Positions 44,215 to 53,435 of a stretch of 64,000 nucleotides of DNA are shown one piece after another (position 1 is the stretch's first letter; every line of letters begins with the position of its first letter). Made by a program: the position numbers and the translations under genes. Under the pieces are notes generated by a model. The model made no database searches, was not told the DNA's origin, and saw only the letters and a program-made list of their open reading frames with translations. Source of the DNA: Thermoplasmatales archaeon (GTDB taxonomy: Archaea > Thermoplasmatota > E2 > DHVEG-1); contig CP070724.1 of the NCBI GenBank assembly GCA_020350825.1, forward strand, positions 718,910-782,909. The letters run 5' to 3'.

Positions 44215-44870
44215 TCTAACACCCTCAACTGTCCCTTTAAAAATTTATTGAGATCTTCATAACCAGCATCTGTACCTCTTACAATCAACCAGTCTTCAGC
44301 TTTGATGCTTGTATCGGATTGAGGATTATATATCCAACATTCTCCACGACGTATTGCAATTATTCTCATCCCCGTCTCAGATTCTATTTTAAGATCGCCT
44401 ATTTTTTTATCGCATGCTCTTGATTTTGCTAATACTTCAATTCTAAATATCTTCTCATCAGCTTTGCTTAATAACTTTGGTAAAATCGGTCTAGTTTTTT
44501 CCTTGAGTGTTAAAAGATTTGCGATGTCTCCCGCAGCATTTGAAATGCTTTCAGCCGCTTCCGCAATTTGCAGAATGCCTGCTAGCTGTTCAGCATCTTC
44601 CTTAGTTCGAGCAGCCATCATAGAAATCATCCTAATATCGTAGTTCATCTTGTCCATTCGCACCTCCAAATATTTGACCTCTTCGGCTATCTCATCGTTA
44701 TCTAAAAGAACTGCAGAATATGCTAGGTCAATAATAAGTTCAGAGATATCTTTCATCTCTGTTAAGAGTTCTTTGACAGTCGTAGGTTCATATTCAATCT
44801 CAGTGAATTCCTCTTTTTTCCACTTTGGTGTTCTTTGTAATCTTCCAAAAATACTTTTTCTTTTCATCAT
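44211..44870 (-). CDS. PhoU-like/RCK_C regulatory protein 1
   Basis: 219 residues with the same layout as its neighbour: a basic N-terminal stretch (about 1-30), a PhoU-like helical domain (about 35-135, LIIDLAYSAVLLDNDEIAEE) and RCK_C (about 140-215, AKSRACDKKIGDLKIESETG). The two proteins share the LAYSxVLxDNxxIAEE helix and the GMRIIAIRRGECWIYNPQ strand, so they are duplicates. It overlaps the MgtE half gene upstream by four bases. It probably senses a cytoplasmic ligand and controls the transporter. Confidence 0.88.
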   Translation of the reverse strand: MMKRKSIFGRLQRTPKWKKEEFTEIEYEPTTVKELLTEMKDISELIIDLAYSAVLLDNDEIAEEVKYLEVRMDKMNYDIRMISMMAARTKEDAEQLAGILQIAEAAESISNAAGDIANLLTLKEKTRPILPKLLSKADEKIFRIEVLAKSRACDKKIGDLKIESETGMRIIAIRRGECWIYNPQSDTSIKAEDWLIVRGTDAGYEDLNKFLKGQLRVLE

Positions 44871-45424
44871 ACTCCAACTACTCCAATTAACAAAAATAAA
44901 AATATGATTCCTAGAGTATCACCAACAGTTGTAACGACTGGTGCAACTACATCATCAGGATCAAGTCCTTTTTTAAAAGACAAAAAAGCTGTAAAGATGC
45001 TAATTATAGAGATCACAAAAATAAGTAATATCCCTGTACCCAATACTATAGATACAAATCCCATTAAACCTACACTCATTTGTATGTTGCCAAAATATGC
45101 TATGTAGTATATAAATATCGCCAATATTGCATAAGTAACAAAGCCTATAAAAAGGGAATTGAAAAAATTTTCATGCATATTTTTATCTTTAATATTCAAC
45201 TCTATATGGCCCATATGGAGACCCGAAGCAAGTCTCGCTCCTAAAATACTACCAATATTTCCACCAACCCCATTTATTACTGGGATAGAAATTAGAAATA
45301 CCGGAATGAGTAACAACTTTTGTTGATTACCCTGGAGAATTTGGCCTGCAAAGATTTCAATAAAAATGCAAACAGTGAGTAGAGGAATACTGGTTTTTAC
45401 AATTTTTTTCCAGCTATAAATCAT
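44867..45424 (-). CDS. MgtE/SLC41-type cation transporter half 2
   Basis: 185 residues, about five transmembrane helices. The MgtE membrane-domain motif GVGGNIGSILGARLASGLHMG (read in two parts: GGNIGSILGA and RLASGLHMG) lines the magnesium pore in relatives. The final loop GLDPDDVVAPVVTTVGDTLG is the second signature. Unlike bacterial MgtE it has no N-terminal N/CBS cytosolic domains; those sensors are replaced by the separate PhoU/RCK_C proteins. It pairs with the half at 45421 to build a pseudo-symmetric channel. Confidence 0.9.
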   Translation of the reverse strand: MIYSWKKIVKTSIPLLTVCIFIEIFAGQILQGNQQKLLLIPVFLISIPVINGVGGNIGSILGARLASGLHMGHIELNIKDKNMHENFFNSLFIGFVTYAILAIFIYYIAYFGNIQMSVGLMGFVSIVLGTGILLIFVISIISIFTAFLSFKKGLDPDDVVAPVVTTVGDTLGIIFLFLLIGVVGV

Positions 45425-45975
45425 GTTATTCCTCCTATTAAAATGGCACTACCAAAAATACAAAGCATTGAAAAAACATCTCCAAATGTAGCCAGTGCAG
45501 GACCCGTGATATTGTCTGGATCATATCCTCGCTTGAAAACAAAATATATAATAATAATTGTCAAAAGTGTTAAAATTAAACCTGATAACACACCTGCTAA
45601 AACTACTATAGCAATCAATTTCACTGGATCAGGCTGAACATTTAAAACTAAAGAGCTTGCATATGCAAGAACCCCGATAATAAAAGTCATTAGAAAACTC
45701 AATACCAGTGATCCAATAATATTTTGCTTAAGTTCCTCATTCCACAAATTATTTGCATCAATTATACCAAGATGATACGCTGATCCCAACCGGGAGCCTA
45801 AAGCTGTGCTGATATTTCCTCTTAAAGCTATAACCGCTGGAATTACAACAATAAGTCCTGGAATATCTTTAAAGATACTTACCATCGCACCAAGAGTGTT
45901 TCCTGCAACAATTCCTCCAATGCCACAGACAATAAGTAGGGGGAGGCTCTGTTTCAACATTTCCTTTGCAAACAT
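45421..45975 (-). CDS. MgtE/SLC41-type cation transporter half 1
   Basis: 184 residues, first gene of the operon. Membrane-domain signatures are LRGNISTALGSRLGSAYHLG and RGYDPDNITGPALATFGDVF, with about five helices. It differs clearly from its partner, so the duplication is old. Mg2+ or another divalent ion is the likely cargo; some relatives carry Co2+ or Zn2+. A GGAGGC ribosome-like site is upstream at about 45984. Confidence 0.9.
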   Translation of the reverse strand: MFAKEMLKQSLPLLIVCGIGGIVAGNTLGAMVSIFKDIPGLIVVIPAVIALRGNISTALGSRLGSAYHLGIIDANNLWNEELKQNIIGSLVLSFLMTFIIGVLAYASSLVLNVQPDPVKLIAIVVLAGVLSGLILTLLTIIIIYFVFKRGYDPDNITGPALATFGDVFSMLCIFGSAILIGGIT

Positions 45976-46011
45976 TTCTCAAAGCCTCCATTTATATTCA
46001 CACTCCAGTTA

Positions 46012-46917
46012 TTAAAGGTAACATTTTCTATATCGCTCCCACATCTGATCTATATGATCTTCAATGGCCTTGATTCTTTTAATATCCTTCTTTGGTTTAA
46101 AAAGATGCCTGAAACGTCCTTGATATTTAATCCAATCCTCGATAGGTTTACGCTCAACTTTCCCTTCCATAATTAATTTACTCCTACCATTAAAAGTTAC
46201 TTTATCATTTTCAACCTCATACAAAGCCCATGCACCCGTTTCTACAGCCATAGTACCCATTTCAACTGTTTTCTCCATTGGGAAACGCCATCCGGGAGGA
46301 CACGGTGCCATTATCTCAATATATCTTGGGCCATGAATAATTTTTGCCTTCTGAAGTTTTTTGAAAAGATCCTCAGGATAGGCAATACAAGCCTGTGCAG
46401 CATATGGTATATGATGTGCCTGGATTATTTCCCCCATTTCTTTTCTAAATTCTGTTTTACCACTAACCGTTGTGGTGGTCCATGCACCATATGGTGTTGC
46501 ACCGCTACGCTGAATACCAGTATTTGAATATATTTCATTATTATAACATATATAGATAAAGTTGGTATTACGTTCAAGCGCACCAGACAAAGCTTGTATA
46601 CCAATGTCATATGTTCCACCATCACCTGCCCAAGCAACAACCGTTATATCCGTTTTACCCTGCATTCTAAAACCTGCCTCTACACCACTTGCACCCGCGG
46701 CTGCTGCTTCAAATGCAATGTTCATAGTTGGAATATCAAACGATGTATATGGATGAAGACTCTCAATTACAGCAGTACAACAAGCAGGAACAATTTTAAC
46801 AGTGTTTTTACCAAGAGCTTTATAGACAATTCGAAGCGCCATCGTGGCAGGACACCCGGGACATGCTGCACTTCCTGGAATATAACACTCTTCAATTGGT
46901 AAATCTTTAATCGCCAA
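46012..46917 (-). CDS. porB: pyruvate:ferredoxin oxidoreductase beta subunit
   Basis: 301 residues. It binds thiamine diphosphate and one [4Fe-4S] cluster. The CPGCPATMALR start with further conserved cysteines (VPACC; ACIAYP), the TPP-Mg2+ site GDGGTYDIGIQAL and NEIYSNTGIQRSGATPYGAW are typical of Por beta chains rather than VOR or KGOR. The start is a TTG at 46917, well supported by a GGGGGTG ribosome site six bases upstream; the alpha stop lies only three bases before it. The enzyme decarboxylates pyruvate to acetyl-CoA and reduces ferredoxin. Confidence 0.94.
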   Translation of the reverse strand: MAIKDLPIEECYIPGSAACPGCPATMALRIVYKALGKNTVKIVPACCTAVIESLHPYTSFDIPTMNIAFEAAAAGASGVEAGFRMQGKTDITVVAWAGDGGTYDIGIQALSGALERNTNFIYICYNNEIYSNTGIQRSGATPYGAWTTTTVSGKTEFRKEMGEIIQAHHIPYAAQACIAYPEDLFKKLQKAKIIHGPRYIEIMAPCPPGWRFPMEKTVEMGTMAVETGAWALYEVENDKVTFNGRSKLIMEGKVERKPIEDWIKYQGRFRHLFKPKKDIKRIKAIEDHIDQMWERYRKCYL

Positions 46918-46920
46918 ATT

Positions 46921-48081
46921 TTACACCCCCTCAAGACCAAACCATTCAATATGTCTTGCTTTACCATTAATTACTTTTTTGCACATTTTCTCAATATCCC
47001 CAAATGGTACATCTTTTCCACCAAGACCTGCGATAAAACCACACACTTTAGCATCGGTGTTATCATACAATGAGGCTTTCACCTCTGTAAACAAAGCACC
47101 TTCCATACCAGGTGAAATATTCCGATCAATAACAATAAGATCTGCTTTTTTACTAAGTTTCAAGATTTCTTCTTTTGGGAAAGGCCTAAAACATCTAACC
47201 CGTGCAAGGCCAAATTTTAAACCTTCTTTTCGCAAGTTATCAATTGCAGCTTTGCTTTCGGCACCAATAGCACCCATAGAAAGAAGAATATAATCGGCAC
47301 CATCACACTTATAAAATTCTAAAAGATCACCGTGATAACGTCCAAAACGTTGCTTCCATTCTTTTGATATCTCAAGTATCAACTTCTTTGCATATTCATG
47401 AGATTTCTGCATATCCAAACGCACTTTTTCATACTCAGCAGGCAATATTATATTTCCGAAAGTAATCGGATTATCTGGATCCAATTTCCACTTAGGTGCC
47501 CTATTCGGCAAGAAAGCATCAACATCTTTTTGATTCGGAACAAAAACAGGCATACTGGTATGGGACAGTATAAAAGCATTATAACTAATCATTACAGGGA
47601 GCGATATTTTTTCATGTTCACCAAGTTTGAATGATTGAATTATTGTATCAAAAATCTCTTGATTACTACTACAATAAAATTGAATCCAACCTGTATCGCG
47701 CTGAGAAATACTATCATTTTCATCAGCCCAAATATTCCAACCAGGTCCAACGACTCGGTTGATATTACACATAATAACCGGGAGTCTTGCAAGAGCTGCC
47801 CAATGAAGCATCTCATGCATTAATAAAAGACCATGAGAAGAGGTACCTGTAAACGTTCTTACTCCTGTTGCACTAGCACCGATACAAGCAGCCATTGCAG
47901 AATGCTCACTTTCAACACAGATATATTCACCCTTGTACTCACCCGTAGCAAGATATTTTGCAATACCTTCAACAAGGGTTGTTTGAGGGGTAATAGGATA
48001 CGCTGCAACCACGTCGGGTTTGCACATAACAGCTGCTTTTGCAGCGATATAATTTCCTGTGTCGATCATAACCTCGGTCAT
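46921..48081 (-). CDS. porA: pyruvate:ferredoxin oxidoreductase alpha subunit
   Basis: 386 residues, the standard length. It contributes to the active site with the beta chain; AAYPITPQTTLVEGIAKYL (about 25-43), ESEHSAMAACIGASATGVRTF and TGTSSHGLLLMHEMLHWA are conserved. The C-terminal CoA-binding domain is complete (IVIDRNISPGMEGALFTEVK). Translationally coupled to the delta gene (overlap of four bases). Confidence 0.95.
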   Translation of the reverse strand: MTEVMIDTGNYIAAKAAVMCKPDVVAAYPITPQTTLVEGIAKYLATGEYKGEYICVESEHSAMAACIGASATGVRTFTGTSSHGLLLMHEMLHWAALARLPVIMCNINRVVGPGWNIWADENDSISQRDTGWIQFYCSSNQEIFDTIIQSFKLGEHEKISLPVMISYNAFILSHTSMPVFVPNQKDVDAFLPNRAPKWKLDPDNPITFGNIILPAEYEKVRLDMQKSHEYAKKLILEISKEWKQRFGRYHGDLLEFYKCDGADYILLSMGAIGAESKAAIDNLRKEGLKFGLARVRCFRPFPKEEILKLSKKADLIVIDRNISPGMEGALFTEVKASLYDNTDAKVCGFIAGLGGKDVPFGDIEKMCKKVINGKARHIEWFGLEGV

Positions 48082-48350
48082 TTTTTCTTTCCCTCCCGCT
48101 CAAGAATTATAGCTTTAACTTTACACACATCTGCACAAATCCCACAGCCTTTACAATACACGTAGTCAATATCAACACTATCATCCTTGTGACGTGTAAT
48201 TGTAGCCTCGGGACAAAAAATCCAACAACGCAAACATTTCACGCATTTATCTTTATCAAGAATTGGTCTGAAAACACGCCAGTTACCTGTTTTACCCATC
48301 GCGCCTTTCTTAGGATATGAAATCGTTGTTACAACATCGTATTTTTTCAA
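48078..48350 (-). CDS. porD: pyruvate:ferredoxin oxidoreductase delta subunit
   Basis: 90 residues: two [4Fe-4S] clusters of the bacterial-ferredoxin type, CVKCLRCWIFCPEA and CKGCGICADVCKVKA. These pass electrons from the TPP site to external ferredoxin. The N-terminal GNWRVFRPILDKDKC is typical of POR delta. It overlaps the genes on both sides by four bases. Confidence 0.96.
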   Translation of the reverse strand: MKKYDVVTTISYPKKGAMGKTGNWRVFRPILDKDKCVKCLRCWIFCPEATITRHKDDSVDIDYVYCKGCGICADVCKVKAIILEREGKKK

Positions 48351-48922
48351 GATTTCACCTCAACCTTATCATATGCATCTTGAGTTGCTTTGACGTTTCT
48401 TTCAGCAAGTTCACCTTTCCATTTATCAAGCACTATATCTTGTATTGATTTCAGGGTAACTCGATCAAGTATTTTTGGTACAGCACCAAGAATAGGGGTG
48501 TTAACAACAGGAATCCCCCCAACAAGGATCTCATGTTTGAGTGCAATATCTGTTGCATCAACAGTTGCAACAATAAACTTTTTTGAAAAATCAAATTCAC
48601 CAGGTTTCGTCCTGGTGTTAATTAAAATTTTACCATTTTTTTTCAAACCCTTTAAAACATCTACAATATCCATAATGCTTTCATCAAGCACAATTACTAT
48701 ATCAGGATTATAGATTTCACTACGGAGATGTATTTCATCATGTGAAATCCGAGCAAAAGCACGTACTGGTGCACCACGTCGTTCAGCACCAAAAAAAGGG
48801 AATGCTTGGACCCCTTTGTTTCCATCTATCAACGCTGCTGCAACAAGTAGATTCGCTGCTGTGACCGCACCTTGACCGCCTCTACCGTGAAAACATATTT
48901 CCACTAAATATCGAGATGCCAT
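48347..48922 (-). CDS. porG: pyruvate:ferredoxin oxidoreductase gamma subunit
   Basis: 191 residues from ATG 48922 (MASRYLVEICFHGRGGQG), supported by AGAGG upstream; a longer frame to 48961 has no ribosome site and no matching family sequence. Conserved: GRGGQGAVTAANLLVAAA and GAERRGAPVRAFARI. First gene of the order gamma-delta-alpha-beta, common in archaea. The upstream flank 48923-48995 presumably carries the promoter. Confidence 0.94.
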   Translation of the reverse strand: MASRYLVEICFHGRGGQGAVTAANLLVAAALIDGNKGVQAFPFFGAERRGAPVRAFARISHDEIHLRSEIYNPDIVIVLDESIMDIVDVLKGLKKNGKILINTRTKPGEFDFSKKFIVATVDATDIALKHEILVGGIPVVNTPILGAVPKILDRVTLKSIQDIVLDKWKGELAERNVKATQDAYDKVEVKS

Positions 48923-48995
48923 GGTAATGCCTCTACCCAGACCTCGGAATGAAAATATCACATATAACTGTTTTGAATAGTTTGAAAACCAAAAT

Positions 48996-49283
48996 TTATT
49001 GGATAGATTTTATTTTCGATTCTATTGTCGCGTTTTTATCTCTTCTTTCATCGATTTTTAATTCTGTTATTACTCTTCTCACCCCACATGATAAAACTGC
49101 ATTATGTGCTTTCTGAACTGCGTTAAATAATTTATTCAAGTCATCTGTTTCAATAACAGTTGCCATTGCATTTGTTTCAAATTTTATATTTTCACTTTTT
49201 AGAGTTTCGATAGCAAATTTAACATATTTACTTAAACTAGTGCTTTCTCCGACTGGTGAAATACTTAGTTGTGCAATGATCAT
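48996..49283 (-). CDS. MTH1187/YqgV-type thiamine-binding protein
   Basis: 95 residues of the MTH1187 (COG0011, DUF77) family: AQLSISPVGESTSLSKYVKF, NAMATVIETDDLNKLFNAVQ and VRRVITELKIDERRD. The fold is ferredoxin-like and members bind thiamine or related pyrimidine compounds. It lies just upstream of the por operon on the same strand, a sensible neighbour because the enzyme needs thiamine diphosphate. Coupling through shared transcription is inferred. Confidence 0.92.
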   Translation of the reverse strand: MIIAQLSISPVGESTSLSKYVKFAIETLKSENIKFETNAMATVIETDDLNKLFNAVQKAHNAVLSCGVRRVITELKIDERRDKNATIESKIKSIQ

Positions 49284-49362
49284 ATTATTACCATATACTT
49301 TAACTTCTTGCTACTAATTAACCTTGTGAATAGAGGATCTTGGAAGAAAATTATTCGAAACC

Positions 49363-50523
49363 CTATTCGAACGACTCTTGAATTCTCATTATTGCTGCAC
49401 TAATATTTTCCAGAGTTGTTGCATAAGAAAATCTGAGGTATCCCTCTCCATATGGGCCAAAGGCAGTACCTGGAAGAATTGCCACTCCGGCTTTATAAAG
49501 CAAATGCTCAGCACAATCCTGTGAATTCATATTAGTTTTCTTAATATTTGGAAAAGCATAGAATGCACCTTTAGGAGCCTGACAGCTAAAACCGGGTACA
49601 GAATTTAGTCCTTCAACAATCTTATCTCTCCTCTCTTTGAATCTCGTCATCATATCATGTATAAAACTCTGACTCCCAGTCAATGCTTCTATGCCTGCCC
49701 ATTGCGTAAATGCTGCAGTACATGAAATGGCACTAACAAGGAAATCCTGTAATCTCCCAGCCATTGTAGGTGGCACTACCATATAACCTAGTCGCCAGCC
49801 TGTCATGGCATAATATTTTGAGAAACCATCCAAAAGCACGGTCCTTTCTTTTGCTTTATCCCTTGCTGTTGGGGTGTAGTGGCATGTTTCGTATGTCATC
49901 TTTGAATATATCTCATCTGATATTACATAGATGTCGTGTTCCTCAGCCAGTTCTGCAATAGCCTCTATTTCAGATTTTGTCATCACCGATCCTGTTGGAT
50001 TTTGAGGGGAATTTACTATTATAAGTTTAGTTTTTTTAGTTATCTTATTCTTAATATCATCAGGGTTCATACGGAACTCGTTCTCTTCCAAAAGGGGTAT
50101 CATTACTCCTTTTGCCCCAATTAAGGATGTAACAGATCCATACGTTGGATAGCCAGGATCTGGATATATGACTTCGTCCCCAGGGTTAACAATAGCTAGC
50201 ATTGAAAAAAATATGCCCGGTTTCAAACCGGGAGTGATAATGACTTGTTCTAGGTCGGGTCGATAGCCTCGGGTCTTCTCTATCTCATCCTGCACCGCCT
50301 TCCTGAGTTTCAAGATCCCAATTGACGGAACATAATGTGTCTTTTTGTCTTGGATTGCTTGTATACCTACATGAGCAATGTTTTTAGGGGTTTCTATGTC
50401 TGGTTCTCCAATCTCAAAATGTAATATGCTTTTACCCTGCTTTTCTAATTCCTGGGCCTTTGCAAGTACCTCAAATGCCGCCTCCCCATATATCCTATTT
50501 GCCCCTTCGCTTAATTGTATCAT
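49363..50523 (-). CDS. class I/II aminotransferase
   Basis: 386 residues, fold type I PLP enzyme. N-terminal LHFEIGEPDIETPKNI, PDPGYPTYGSV, NSPQNPTGSVMTK, SDEIYSKMTYE and the Schiff-base Lys in LDGFSKYYAMTGWRLGY are intact. Similar to aspartate/aromatic aminotransferases of the I-gamma type; substrate not determined. It is last in the run unknown-424, hom, AOR, aminotransferase (31-base gap to AOR), so it may act on an oxoacid or amino acid of that pathway. Confidence 0.92.
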   Translation of the reverse strand: MIQLSEGANRIYGEAAFEVLAKAQELEKQGKSILHFEIGEPDIETPKNIAHVGIQAIQDKKTHYVPSIGILKLRKAVQDEIEKTRGYRPDLEQVIITPGLKPGIFFSMLAIVNPGDEVIYPDPGYPTYGSVTSLIGAKGVMIPLLEENEFRMNPDDIKNKITKKTKLIIVNSPQNPTGSVMTKSEIEAIAELAEEHDIYVISDEIYSKMTYETCHYTPTARDKAKERTVLLDGFSKYYAMTGWRLGYMVVPPTMAGRLQDFLVSAISCTAAFTQWAGIEALTGSQSFIHDMMTRFKERRDKIVEGLNSVPGFSCQAPKGAFYAFPNIKKTNMNSQDCAEHLLYKAGVAILPGTAFGPYGEGYLRFSYATTLENISAAIMRIQESFE

Positions 50524-50554
50524 TTTCTAATCACCTATTTACAACATGTTTATA

Positions 50555-52387
50555 CTATCTTGTTGCTAACGCGTAGTTGGACAAACCAAGTTCTTTGATT
50601 TTTTTTGCTGTGGGAATACCATTTTTGTCCCATCCACGGAGAGAGTAATATTCTTGTAGACTCTGCTGGAATCCTCCGGGAGGTAAGACAACCTCTTTAG
50701 CGGGTCCTTTTGTAAAAGAGTTCTTAAAGAATCTAGTTGGTAGTTTGTCCCCGGTTGAATTTAGCCCTTCTCGAAGATTGAACAGCCGAACAAGGTTCCA
50801 TACTCGTTCCCCAGCTAACAGATAGCTCTCAACTGTATGATCAAATCCAGTGGCAAGGTTCCACATTCCAACGCAGTCCTCTTCAGATATTGGAGCAAAA
50901 TCGCAAAGCACAAGAGAGAAGAACGCAGATCTTTCATCCTGAATTTTTTTAACGAGTTGCGCTTTTTTTTCAAAAGAAAACCTATCAAAATCAGGATTGT
51001 TAATCTCGATTGTGACAGTCCATGCTCTCTGATGGCACCCGCCTCTGTCCGATGTTGCATAAGCGAGGCCCATGCCGAAAGCACCTCTGGGATCATAACC
51101 AGGTATTTCAAGTCCTTTAGCATGTACAGCATACTTTTCCGAGTTTTTTCCCAGCTTCTCCGCAGCAATTCGAACACCCTCCGCCAACAGATTTCCAGCT
51201 TTACTCCTCCGGTGGGCAATGTCATCAATGAGTACTGCCAGATCTTCAGTCTTACCCCAACCAATCTCATTACCCTTAAGATCTTCGTCGGAAATTACAC
51301 CTTTCTCATATGCTTCAATTGCAAAGCCTAATACACCGCCTAAAGAGATAGTATCCATGCCAAGCGCGTTACACCTTTCATTAAGATATACCACATTCTC
51401 GACAGAATCTACACATAAATTAGAACCCATGAGCGCTAAGGTCTCGTATTCAGGCCCCACTAACGAAATACCCTTATGAGATCCTGACTTGATAGAAGAT
51501 TTATTCCAACATGCAATAACACAATTCCAACAAGCTCCAGAATCGTCTACTATTCTCTTCTGCATAGTCTCAGCATTGATTGCATCACCGTGTTCGAAGT
51601 ATCCCTCCTGGTAATTCTTTGTTGGAATAAATCCCCAGTCATTAACGGGTTTAACCCAATATGGTGTTCCATACCGTCTTCTTATAGGGACGAAATTATT
51701 TTCCTTAATCTTCCTCAACACCTCTCTTGTTCTTATACGGAACCTCTCTGGGTCATGTATTGGTATATTACTAGTACCAGTAATTGCAATAGCTTTAAGA
51801 TTCTTGGAACCCATAACTGCTCCGGACCCACCTCTTCCTGCATGCCTATGTCCATCTACGGTAATGGCAGAAATTTTAACGAGATTTTCTCCAGCTGGCC
51901 CGATAAGGGCAGTTTTTACCTTGCCTTCATTTTGTTGAAGCCAGTAATGAGTCTCAAGACATTCTTTCCCCCAAATTTTAGAAGCATCCTTAAACTCAAC
52001 TGAATCGTCCTTTATAACACTGTAAACCGGATTATCAGATCGTCCTTTTATTATTATGAAATCCCAGCCGGCTTTCTTTATCTCCACAGCAAAACTACCA
52101 CCAAAATGAGAATCTAAAAAAAGATCAGTCTGAGGAGATTTGGTAACTACAGTTCCTCGGCCTGATGTCTGAGCTTGAGTACCAGTAAGTGGTCCGGTAG
52201 TAAACATCAAAATATTCTCAGGAGACAGAGGAGCAGTTCCTTTTGGAAGTCTATCGAAGAGAATTTTGGCTCCAAGTCCTTTAGCTCCGATAAAATTCTT
52301 TGCAGCATCCATATTTGTATCTTCAACTGCTGTAGAATGAAAATTTAAATCGATGATGAGCATTTTTCCTGTATATCCGCCACTCAT
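50555..52387 (-). CDS. aor: tungsten-dependent aldehyde:ferredoxin oxidoreductase family protein
   Basis: 610 residues, the AOR length. It has the N-terminal pterin-binding start (GGYTGKMLIIDL), TGPLTGTQAQTSGRGTVVTK, DSHFGGSFAVEIKKAG, the [4Fe-4S] ligands CWNCVIACWN (near residue 292) and a distal Cys in LVLCDF (near 500). The family oxidises aldehydes to acids or does the reverse with ferredoxin. Because it is in an operon with homoserine dehydrogenase and an aminotransferase, it may handle an amino-acid-derived aldehyde rather than a general detoxification substrate (inference). The gap to hom is 14 bases. Confidence 0.93.
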   Translation of the reverse strand: MSGGYTGKMLIIDLNFHSTAVEDTNMDAAKNFIGAKGLGAKILFDRLPKGTAPLSPENILMFTTGPLTGTQAQTSGRGTVVTKSPQTDLFLDSHFGGSFAVEIKKAGWDFIIIKGRSDNPVYSVIKDDSVEFKDASKIWGKECLETHYWLQQNEGKVKTALIGPAGENLVKISAITVDGHRHAGRGGSGAVMGSKNLKAIAITGTSNIPIHDPERFRIRTREVLRKIKENNFVPIRRRYGTPYWVKPVNDWGFIPTKNYQEGYFEHGDAINAETMQKRIVDDSGACWNCVIACWNKSSIKSGSHKGISLVGPEYETLALMGSNLCVDSVENVVYLNERCNALGMDTISLGGVLGFAIEAYEKGVISDEDLKGNEIGWGKTEDLAVLIDDIAHRRSKAGNLLAEGVRIAAEKLGKNSEKYAVHAKGLEIPGYDPRGAFGMGLAYATSDRGGCHQRAWTVTIEINNPDFDRFSFEKKAQLVKKIQDERSAFFSLVLCDFAPISEEDCVGMWNLATGFDHTVESYLLAGERVWNLVRLFNLREGLNSTGDKLPTRFFKNSFTKGPAKEVVLPPGGFQQSLQEYYSLRGWDKNGIPTAKKIKELGLSNYALATR

Positions 52388-52401
52388 TAGAACACGTTCC
52401 T

Positions 52402-53433
52402 TTACGACTTTCTATTTATTTCTAAAAGATCGATTAACAATGAGAAACCTGTTTCACGACGACCTGCACCAGGTCCAACTATGGTAATTGGACCTAATTC
52501 ATCAGTGTGATAAGTCAACGCATTAATAGCTTCATTCACACTTGCCAGTGGATCACTAAGAGGTAATTTTTCCGGCCAAACCTTTGCCTTCACGGAACCG
52601 TCTGATTGAATCTCTGCACTCCCTATGAGTTTCCAACGTTTTCCTTCAGCCTTTGCCTTTACAATTTCATCTTTTGTTATTTCAGTTATTCCTTTTCTTT
52701 CTACATCTTTCCAACCTATATTCTTGCCCAATACAACGTTTGATAAAATGACTACTTTACCAAGGGCGTCTAAGCCTTCCACATCACCAGTTGGATCTGC
52801 TTCAGCATAGCCTAAAACCTGTGCCTTCTTTAATGCATTGTCATAAGACATGCCTTCTTCCATCCGTGTAAGAATATAGTTGGTGGTACCATTCAATATA
52901 CCTTTGAAACCATTGATCTTATTTCCAGCCAGAGAGAACCTGGCAAGATTTAATGCTGGAGTTCCTGCTAATACAACGCCTTCAAAACCATAGTGTGCAT
53001 TATTTGACTCTGCCATTTTTAAAAGTTCCACAGCCTGCTTTACCACAGGACCTTTGTTCGTAGACACCACGTTCTTACCCGCACCGAGAGCAGTTTTTAT
53101 GTATGTAATAGCTGGCTCCCCTGTTTTGATATCAGTATAGGTGACCTCTACAATCGTATCGGCATTAGATTTCTTGATAGTAGCGAGGCTGTCCAAATCC
53201 TTAATCCCAGTGGGATACTCATCCAACTTCTTACCATTTTTTACTAGATCAAGTATCTTGTACATGTCAAGACCATACTTCTCGTAGACTGACCCTTTCA
53301 TGATGTCAGAAATAGCAACTATTATGTAATTAAAGTCATACTGTTCCGCAAGCATATCTTTTTTTTCCAAAAGTATCTCTGTCAAACCTTGACCAACGGT
53401 ACCAAATCCTATGAATGCTAATTTAAAGTGCAT
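52402..53433 (-). CDS. hom: homoserine dehydrogenase
   Basis: 343 residues. Rossmann motif FGTVGQG at the N-terminus, VVSTNKGPVVKQ, FEGVVLAGTPALNLAR, LNGTTNYILTRMEEG and ADPTGDVEGLDALGKVVIL are typical. It interconverts aspartate semialdehyde and homoserine for threonine and methionine metabolism. There is no ACT domain, so threonine feedback is not expected. It starts two bases after the unknown 424-residue gene and precedes the AOR gene, an unusual neighbourhood: no aspartate kinase or semialdehyde dehydrogenase is nearby. Confidence 0.95.
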   Translation of the reverse strand: MHFKLAFIGFGTVGQGLTEILLEKKDMLAEQYDFNYIIVAISDIMKGSVYEKYGLDMYKILDLVKNGKKLDEYPTGIKDLDSLATIKKSNADTIVEVTYTDIKTGEPAITYIKTALGAGKNVVSTNKGPVVKQAVELLKMAESNNAHYGFEGVVLAGTPALNLARFSLAGNKINGFKGILNGTTNYILTRMEEGMSYDNALKKAQVLGYAEADPTGDVEGLDALGKVVILSNVVLGKNIGWKDVERKGITEITKDEIVKAKAEGKRWKLIGSAEIQSDGSVKAKVWPEKLPLSDPLASVNEAINALTYHTDELGPITIVGPGAGRRETGFSLLIDLLEINRKS

Positions 53434-53435
53434 AT

